Below, piece after piece: positions 15,900-20,086 of a stretch of 20,086 bases of DNA. Source of the DNA: Elusimicrobiota bacterium. Lineage in GTDB: Bacteria > Elusimicrobiota > Elusimicrobia > O2-12-FULL-59-9. Location of the stretch: contig JACQRQ010000272.1 in assembly GCA_016206405.1 (NCBI GenBank), positions 1 through 20,086 of the forward strand, read 5' to 3'. Each line of letters starts with the position of its first letter. The first letter of the stretch is position 1. Below the pieces are notes generated by a model. That model was not told the DNA's origin. It ran no database searches and was given only the letters and a program-made list of their open reading frames with translations. The translations under genes were made by a program, and so were the position numbers.

Positions 15900-16631
15900 T
15901 CAGCGGTCCCGGTAATGGGCGCAATCCAGAACGAAGCGGCGGAAAAGTCGGCGGGTCGGGAGGCTCGCCGGGCGCCTCTCGGGATGCCACTGCACGGCCA
16001 GAAGCTCGGGAATCTCCGGATGTTCGATAGCCTCGATGGTCCCATCCTCCGCCCTGGCCGCGGCGACGAAGCCCCGCCCCAGCCGCTTGACGGCCTGGTG
16101 ATGCTCGGCAGCGACGGAAGCCCGGGCGACCGTCAATAGACGCCTTAAGCGCGTTCCCTCCATCAGGCGCACCCGGTGGAAGTTCCGGCCGGCCCCCCGG
16201 TGATTGACTTTGCGGTTTTTCTTCCGTGGGTAGAGGTGCTGGTGCAGAGTGCCGCCCTCCAATACATTGACCAACTGCATTCCATAGCAGATGCCAAAAA
16301 TGGGCAAAGCGCGCTTTCTCCCTTCGCGGTAAAGCCAGGTTTCGAAGGCGGCGCGTTTGGCGAAGATGACGTGGGTGCGACGCCGCGGAGCTTCGCCGTA
16401 GAGCTTGGGGTCCACGTCGTCGCCGCCGATGATGACCAAGCCGTCGATGCCCTCCAAATAGCGCCGCAGGATGGGCGGGCTGAGCGAGAAGGGCAAAAGA
16501 ACCGGGTGACCTCCCGCCCGCCGGACGGCGGCCGCATAGCGGTGATCGCATAAAAGGTTGCAGCCGGAGGGGTCCTGGCGATTGCGGAGCACCTCGCAGG
16601 TGATCCCGATGAGGGGCGCCGGCTTACTCAT
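15900..16631 (-). CDS. Class-I glutamine amidotransferase-like (peptidase C26, PuuD-type) hydrolase
   Basis: A 243-residue protein matching the PuuD gamma-glutamyl-gamma-aminobutyrate hydrolase group. The sequence shows IIGGDDVDPKLYGE at 67-80, the nucleophile elbow GICYGMQLVNVLEGGTLHQ at 113-131 with C115, HHQAVK at 177-182, and QWHPE at 214-218, which supplies H216 and E218 of the catalytic triad. Relatives often have ICRG; this one has ICYG. Known members hydrolyse gamma-glutamyl amides. The gene follows an amidoligase-superfamily gene with an 8-base overlap, so its likely substrate is a product of that ligase; this is inferred. I chose the ATG at 16631 because AAGGAG lies nine bases upstream (16641-16646) and the conserved PLIGITCE begins there, not the longer in-frame start at 16688. 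The C-terminus is arginine-rich. Confidence 0.88.
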   Translation of the reverse strand: MSKPAPLIGITCEVLRNRQDPSGCNLLCDHRYAAAVRRAGGHPVLLPFSLSPPILRRYLEGIDGLVIIGGDDVDPKLYGEAPRRRTHVIFAKRAAFETWLYREGRKRALPIFGICYGMQLVNVLEGGTLHQHLYPRKKNRKVNHRGAGRNFHRVRLMEGTRLRRLLTVARASVAAEHHQAVKRLGRGFVAAARAEDGTIEAIEHPEIPELLAVQWHPERRPASLPTRRLFRRFVLDCAHYRDR

Positions 16632-17760
16632 CGATGGATGCTCCTTTACGCCCCAACCACGTGCTTTCCGTGTCCGGCAATGGGACACCCAGGGCTTTGG
16701 AAAAATCCCACAGCGAGTCGCCGCTCAAGAGGCGCTCCAAACCGCGGCTGTAGCGCTTGGCGAAGCGCCGCTGCCAGGTTTGCGGGTGCTCCGCCTGCGC
16801 CAAGGCGACCGCGTCATGAAGGATGCGGGCGCCGTTGTAGCCGCGCTTGATGAGCCGGAGGGTCTCGTATACTTCCCCCGGCACGTCCATTTCCTCAAGC
16901 TCCTCCCGGTGTTCCCACACGAAGCGGTCGATGTACTTAGACACCGTCAGCCACTTCCCGTTCCACGGCAGGCGGCACTTTAAACCCCGGAAACCGGCGT
17001 CCAAGCGCGCGTGCAGATAGTCCTGGTGGCGCACGCGGTTGGCGGCGGCTTTGCGCCGGAGCCAGCGCAAAGCGACGGCCTTGACCACGCAGATGGAGGC
17101 CACGATGAATTCGGGCAGGTTGGAATCCAGAACCCGGATTTCCAGAGTCGGGGGCTTGGATTTGCGTCCCGGGCTGAAGACAATCTCGCAGTTTTCATCG
17201 GCGCCCAGCCTTCCGCGGCGGACCGGCGTGAAGTATTTCCGGCTTCCGCGCAGCAGCCGGACCGACGCCCGTCCCGTCAACCGCTTTCTCCAAACGGGGG
17301 AATTGGCCCCAATGGCCACGAGCAGAGGAATGTGGTCATGGATGTGCCACGCCAAGGAACGCGCTTGGCGGTGGTCGAGTCTGCGGGCGGCCACCGAAAT
17401 ATGAAGATGCGTTCCGGCGAAACGGTTGGTCCAGCCTCCCACCAATAGCGGAAAACGCCGGTGGTGTTTGGGAACCTTGCCGCGGTAAAAACGCCGCAGA
17501 TATTTGCGCAGCCCGGATTTAAGCAGGAAAAGCGATTCTCTAACGGTGGCGAAAGGTCGGCTGTTGTATTCGCTTCCGATCGAAGAGTCGCGCGTGAAGC
17601 GTTCTCCGGACTCCGAGAGCCCGGGCCGTGGCCTCGACAAGCGGCGTCCGATGCCGTAGTCCGCGGCGCTGATGCTGTAGGCCTCGATCTCCGCGCCCAC
17701 CAAGATGCGCGTGTGGAAGCGCTTTAAATGCGGGTCGTGACCGTCCGCAGGGAGACTCAC
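16624..17760 (-). CDS. GCS2/amidoligase-superfamily carboxylate-amine ligase
   Basis: A 378-residue, strongly basic protein resembling glutamate-cysteine ligase family 2 or the related amidoligase_2 group (glutamine-synthetase-like fold). Seen in order: metal-binding VGAEIEAYSI at 21-30 (E24, E26), RDSSIGSEYNSRPF at 57-70, GTHLHISV at 116-123 (H118, H120), LLVAIGANSPVW at 146-157, and LEIRVLDSNL at 206-215. These match, in order, the Glu-x-Glu, His-x-His, SPxW and ExR elements of the superfamily. Such enzymes form an amide or gamma-glutamyl bond with ATP. The substrates are unknown. The best start is the GTG at 17760, which gives a four-base GTGA overlap with the preceding gene. Starts further upstream would lie inside that gene and read as shadow. 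I am confident of the superfamily, not of the subfamily. Confidence 0.75.
   Translation of the reverse strand: MSLPADGHDPHLKRFHTRILVGAEIEAYSISAADYGIGRRLSRPRPGLSESGERFTRDSSIGSEYNSRPFATVRESLFLLKSGLRKYLRRFYRGKVPKHHRRFPLLVGGWTNRFAGTHLHISVAARRLDHRQARSLAWHIHDHIPLLVAIGANSPVWRKRLTGRASVRLLRGSRKYFTPVRRGRLGADENCEIVFSPGRKSKPPTLEIRVLDSNLPEFIVASICVVKAVALRWLRRKAAANRVRHQDYLHARLDAGFRGLKCRLPWNGKWLTVSKYIDRFVWEHREELEEMDVPGEVYETLRLIKRGYNGARILHDAVALAQAEHPQTWQRRFAKRYSRGLERLLSGDSLWDFSKALGVPLPDTESTWLGRKGASIDE
16641..16646 (-). promoter_or_regulatory. Shine-Dalgarno of the C26 hydrolase gene
   Basis: AAGGAG on the minus strand, nine bases before the ATG at 16631 and inside the 3' end of the amidoligase gene. It decides between two in-frame starts. 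Confidence 0.7.
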
Positions 17761-19907
17761 CGTCGCGCCGCCTCGGCCAAAACCTGCGCGAGAAGCAAAG
17801 TTCTTTGAACCAGGCTGATTCGCGAGACGGCCTCGCGGGGCGTGTACAAGGCGTCGGCCACCGGGCCCAGGCCGCAAATCACCGGCGCAGAATCCGGCGC
17901 GAAGCCGCCGGCCGATGGCCACGCGGAGCTCTCGTGATTCAATGGGATGTCCCATCTGCGGGCCGCCTCCGCCAAAGTCCGGAGCAGGGCCGCGCTCGAA
18001 GGCCGCCGGATCATCGGCGGACGGTCGCTCACGAGCTCCAGCCGGCCCTTCGCCCCGTTGTTCTCCAAAATTCGCCGCATGCTTTTTTCCGCGCGATCGG
18101 CGGCACGCTCCTCCCCGTAGCTCATGAGGAGCGTGGCCGAAACCGCGTGCGGCAGATGCTGCGGATGGGCCTCGGTGTCCACGTCGACCACCGCGACCGC
18201 CAGCTTTTTTTCAGGCGAGCTCAGCGCCCGGATACGGTCCAGACGCCGGCTCAGCCAGTGGAGCGGATCGGTCATCTGAAAAGAGCCGTCCAGGCGGCGG
18301 GGGCTGCCTTGCGCCGCGAATCTGTATTTCCTCTGGCCCCACCTCCCGGTGACGAGCCTGTCGCCGGGATTTCCGGGCCGCAGGACCAGCACGCGTCCGG
18401 CTTTGGCGGCGGCCGCGCTCAACAGCTTGGCGCTGTAGCGGCAATCGATCCCTTCGTCGCAATAAAAGCTTACGCCCAGCTTGAGATTATGAAGGACGCG
18501 CAGGCGCCGCAAGGCGCGCAGGGCGAATTCCAGCATCACCAGCGGAGCCCGCGAGCAGCCGATGCCTTCTCCAAAAAGCCATTCCGCCTCGCGCCGGAAC
18601 GGCTGCGGGGCGACGTCGCGCGGCAACGGCACGTCCAGATGTCCGATCAGAATCGTTCCGCCTTCGAACCCTTTGCCGGTCTGCCAGGTCATGACGCTGC
18701 TTTCATCGCTCAGCGCCGCCACCGGCTTCATTCTCATCTCCGCCAGAAGTTTGCGCAGCTCGCGCTGGGCCTCGCGCAGACCCAAAGGGTCTAAACTCCG
18801 GCTGGAAATAGCGGTCCATTCCTGCAGGCGGCGCTCGATCCGGTCCCGGCCGGAGGTTAGGAAAGAAAAAATTGCGGAAGGCGCATTCGCCGCCTCCGTC
18901 TGTATGCGGACAGGCTTCGCCCCGCCGAAATAGCGCGCGCCGGCGGCCTCCACCAAGCGGTTGAGCAGCGCCTCAAAACCCAAGCCGGCGACCTTCGCGC
19001 CCTGCACGTAAGAGCCGTGTTCCCCCAAGCTCGGCAGGCTGTTGATCTCGAGGATATGAAAATTGCCCTGGGCGTCTAAGCGCATGTCCACGCGAGCGCA
19101 ATCGTTCAAGCCGAGGGACGAAAACGCCCGCACCGCCAATTCCCGCGCTTTTTGGGTCAACTCCGGAGAGAGAGGCGCGGGGCAGAGAATTTTTACTTCT
19201 CTGCCCGACTTGCGGGATTTATCCTCATAGGTGTAAATGCGCGGGCCGCCGGGCCCGAAATCAAGCTCCGCCGGCGGCAGAGCCTCGGGGGGAGCGTTTC
19301 CAAGAAGCCCCACGTTGATCTCCCTGCCGTCAATGAAGCGCTCGACAAGCACCGGCTGCTGAAATTTTTCAAAGATAGCAGCGGCGGCCTCGCGAAGCTC
19401 CCGCTCATCGCGAACCAGACGGACGCCGAAGGAAACGGCTTCATGCTTGGGCTTGGCGATCAGCGGATAAGGTAATGCAGGCGGTGGGGAAGCGGGATTC
19501 TCCAGCACGGCGAACTCGGGCGTAGGCAGCCCGTGGCGCTGGAAGATTATTTTGGCGACCACCTTGTCGAGAGCCAGCGAATGCGCCAGCGGGCCGGAGC
19601 CGACGTAGGGAATGCCCACCATCTCCAGGATGCTCGGAACGTGGGTGTAGCGGGCCCGGCCCTGGATGCCGTATGCCAAGTTGAAAACCATGCCGGGCCG
19701 CTCGTGCTTGAGGACCCTCGGCATAAACTCTTCCAGGCGCGCGATGAGATCTTTGTCGCCCTCTAGAGCCGTGACTTGATGACCTTGCCGTTTCAAGGCT
19801 TCAGCGATGCGCCGGATGGCCTTTAAACCGTAGCGTTCCTGATTGGGAACGCCGAAGAGATTGATGACGCTCTTGCTGTCCCGGTTGAAAACGATGGCAA
19901 TCTTCAT
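17757..19907 (-). CDS. D-Ala-D-Ala-ligase-like ATP-grasp enzyme fused to an M20 peptidase-like domain
   Basis: A 716-residue two-domain protein. Residues 1 to about 325 form an ATP-grasp ligase close to the D-alanine-D-alanine ligase family: MKIAIVFNRD, GIPYVGSG at 98-105, SLALDKVVAK at 110-119, and the metal-binding ARVDMRLDAQGNFHILEINSLPSL at 271-294, with D274, E287 and N289. Its GRARYTHVPS differs from the usual GEDGxxQG, so D-Ala is not assured as substrate. Residues about 345-716 resemble an M20 metallopeptidase: HLDVP at 423-427, FGEGIGCSRAPLVM at 445-458, FYCDEGID at 481-488 and ICGLGPVADALYTPREAV at 677-694. Several metal ligands seem lost (see findings). The operon-leading gene is preceded by TATAAT at 19943-19948. 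The start at 19907 is where the ligase fold begins; a TTG eight codons upstream is less likely. Confidence 0.82.
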   Translation of the reverse strand: MKIAIVFNRDSKSVINLFGVPNQERYGLKAIRRIAEALKRQGHQVTALEGDKDLIARLEEFMPRVLKHERPGMVFNLAYGIQGRARYTHVPSILEMVGIPYVGSGPLAHSLALDKVVAKIIFQRHGLPTPEFAVLENPASPPPALPYPLIAKPKHEAVSFGVRLVRDERELREAAAAIFEKFQQPVLVERFIDGREINVGLLGNAPPEALPPAELDFGPGGPRIYTYEDKSRKSGREVKILCPAPLSPELTQKARELAVRAFSSLGLNDCARVDMRLDAQGNFHILEINSLPSLGEHGSYVQGAKVAGLGFEALLNRLVEAAGARYFGGAKPVRIQTEAANAPSAIFSFLTSGRDRIERRLQEWTAISSRSLDPLGLREAQRELRKLLAEMRMKPVAALSDESSVMTWQTGKGFEGGTILIGHLDVPLPRDVAPQPFRREAEWLFGEGIGCSRAPLVMLEFALRALRRLRVLHNLKLGVSFYCDEGIDCRYSAKLLSAAAAKAGRVLVLRPGNPGDRLVTGRWGQRKYRFAAQGSPRRLDGSFQMTDPLHWLSRRLDRIRALSSPEKKLAVAVVDVDTEAHPQHLPHAVSATLLMSYGEERAADRAEKSMRRILENNGAKGRLELVSDRPPMIRRPSSAALLRTLAEAARRWDIPLNHESSAWPSAGGFAPDSAPVICGLGPVADALYTPREAVSRISLVQRTLLLAQVLAEAARR

Positions 19908-19942
19908 GCGCCTGACGAAAGTCCGGCCCAACCTGTCCGTAA

Positions 19943-19948
19943 ATTATA
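19943..19948 (-). promoter_or_regulatory. -10 box of the ATP-grasp operon
   Basis: A perfect TATAAT on the minus strand, preceded directly by TG. It predicts a start near 19936 and a leader of about 30 bases before the ATG at 19907. The -35 region is weak (TTCGGC near 19968-19973, spacer 19). Confidence 0.55.
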
Positions 19949-19956
19949 CACCATCC

Positions 19957-19984
19957 GGCCGCCCTCTGCCGAACTGCGGCGGCC
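19957..19984. repeat. Inverted repeat between divergent promoters
   Basis: GGCCGCC (19957-19963) and GGCGGCC (19978-19984), perfect 7-base arms 14 bases apart. It lies between the leftward TATAAT and the rightward promoter and could be an operator or simply a hairpin in G+C-rich DNA. Confidence 0.4.
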
Positions 19985-19992
19985 CGGGAATC

Positions 19993-20028
19993 TCGACAAT
20001 GCGGTCATTTTTTCCTACGATTCAGGAG
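19993..20028 (+). promoter_or_regulatory. Candidate promoter and Shine-Dalgarno of the right-edge gene
   Basis: TCGACA (19993-19998), a 17-base spacer and TACGAT (20016-20021) form a possible promoter. AGGAG (20024-20028) sits five bases before the ATG at 20034. Because the Shine-Dalgarno is very close to the -10 box, an upstream promoter may be used instead. Confidence 0.4.
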
Positions 20029-20033
20029 AGTCT

Positions 20034-20086
20034 ATGACCGAAATCGTCCCGAATCCGGTTCTCGATATTCTAATAAAAGCGGGTCC
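20034..20086 (+). CDS. Start of an unidentified gene, cut by the window end
   Basis: An ATG with a good Shine-Dalgarno (AGGAG, five bases upstream) opens a frame that stays open to the window end: MTEIVPNPVLDILIKAG and onward. Seventeen codons are too few to assign a family. A short N-terminus of the type NPxLxIxxxAG before a membrane segment is seen in some TolQ/ExbB/MotA-like proteins, but that is a guess. It is divergent from the ATP-grasp operon. Confidence 0.6.
   Translation, partial: MTEIVPNPVLDILIKAG

Noticed and set aside
15839..16045. 69-codon upstream extension of glgE
   Set aside because: It would overlap the C26 gene, is low in recognisable sequence, and the GlgE fold begins after the ATG at 15838.
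17761..17955. 65-codon upstream extension of the amidoligase gene
   Set aside because: It lies wholly inside the M20-like coding region in another frame. The GTGA overlap at 17757-17760 is the natural junction.
1..20086. tRNA or rRNA genes, CRISPR arrays, insertion sequences, prophage or att sites
   Set aside because: The gaps between genes are all under about 130 bases and show no repeat-spacer pattern, cloverleaf or transposase. Nothing suggests recent transfer.

Overview
This is a gene-dense bacterial window of high G+C content. It holds 14 genes, no gap over about 130 bases, and no tRNA, rRNA, CRISPR array or insertion sequence that I could find. The gene set (split ferredoxin oxidoreductase, PorV/PorQ-type outer-membrane protein, GlgE pathway, CdaA-type diadenylate cyclase) suggests a Gram-negative, at least partly anaerobic bacterium. 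Elusimicrobiota, Omnitrophota or a similar poorly cultured phylum would fit, but that is inference; no marker gene here fixes the phylum.

Left block (1-4970, minus strand): one tight operon read in the order porGD (fused gamma+delta), porAB (fused alpha+beta), nfnA/sudB-like and nfnB/gltA-like (cut by the window start). The first two form a complete pyruvate (2-oxoacid):ferredoxin oxidoreductase in two polypeptides. The last two form an NADH-dependent reduced ferredoxin:NADP oxidoreductase-like flavoprotein pair. Together they would oxidise a 2-oxoacid to acyl-CoA plus CO2 and pass electrons from ferredoxin to NADP(H).

Middle block (5082-8533, plus strand): three separately promoted genes. 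They encode a zeta-crystallin-type NADPH:quinone reductase, an exported PorV/PorQ-family beta-barrel protein with a C-terminal TPR-like tail, and a membrane diadenylate cyclase (CdaA type) fused to a YbbR/CdaR-like domain. In Firmicutes these last two functions are separate proteins.

Right block (8525-19907, minus strand): six genes, mostly overlapping or nearly so. The upstream three are an ATP-grasp ligase fused to a degenerate M20 peptidase-like domain, a GCS2/amidoligase-superfamily carboxylate-amine ligase, and a class-I glutamine-amidotransferase-like C26 hydrolase. I know of no described pathway with this exact set; it looks like a module that makes and trims an amide- or gamma-glutamyl-linked compound. 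It is the best candidate for an undescribed system. The downstream three (glgE, treS-mak fusion, glgB) are the complete GlgE route from trehalose to branched alpha-glucan, with a possible promoter of their own just before glgE.

At the right edge a plus-strand gene begins at 20034, divergent from the ATP-grasp operon; only 17 codons are visible. Several promoter-proximal genes (5082, 6133, 15838) have a -10-like hexamer only 6-11 bases before the start codon and no Shine-Dalgarno sequence, while most operon-internal genes carry clear ones. This suggests leaderless transcripts for some genes.
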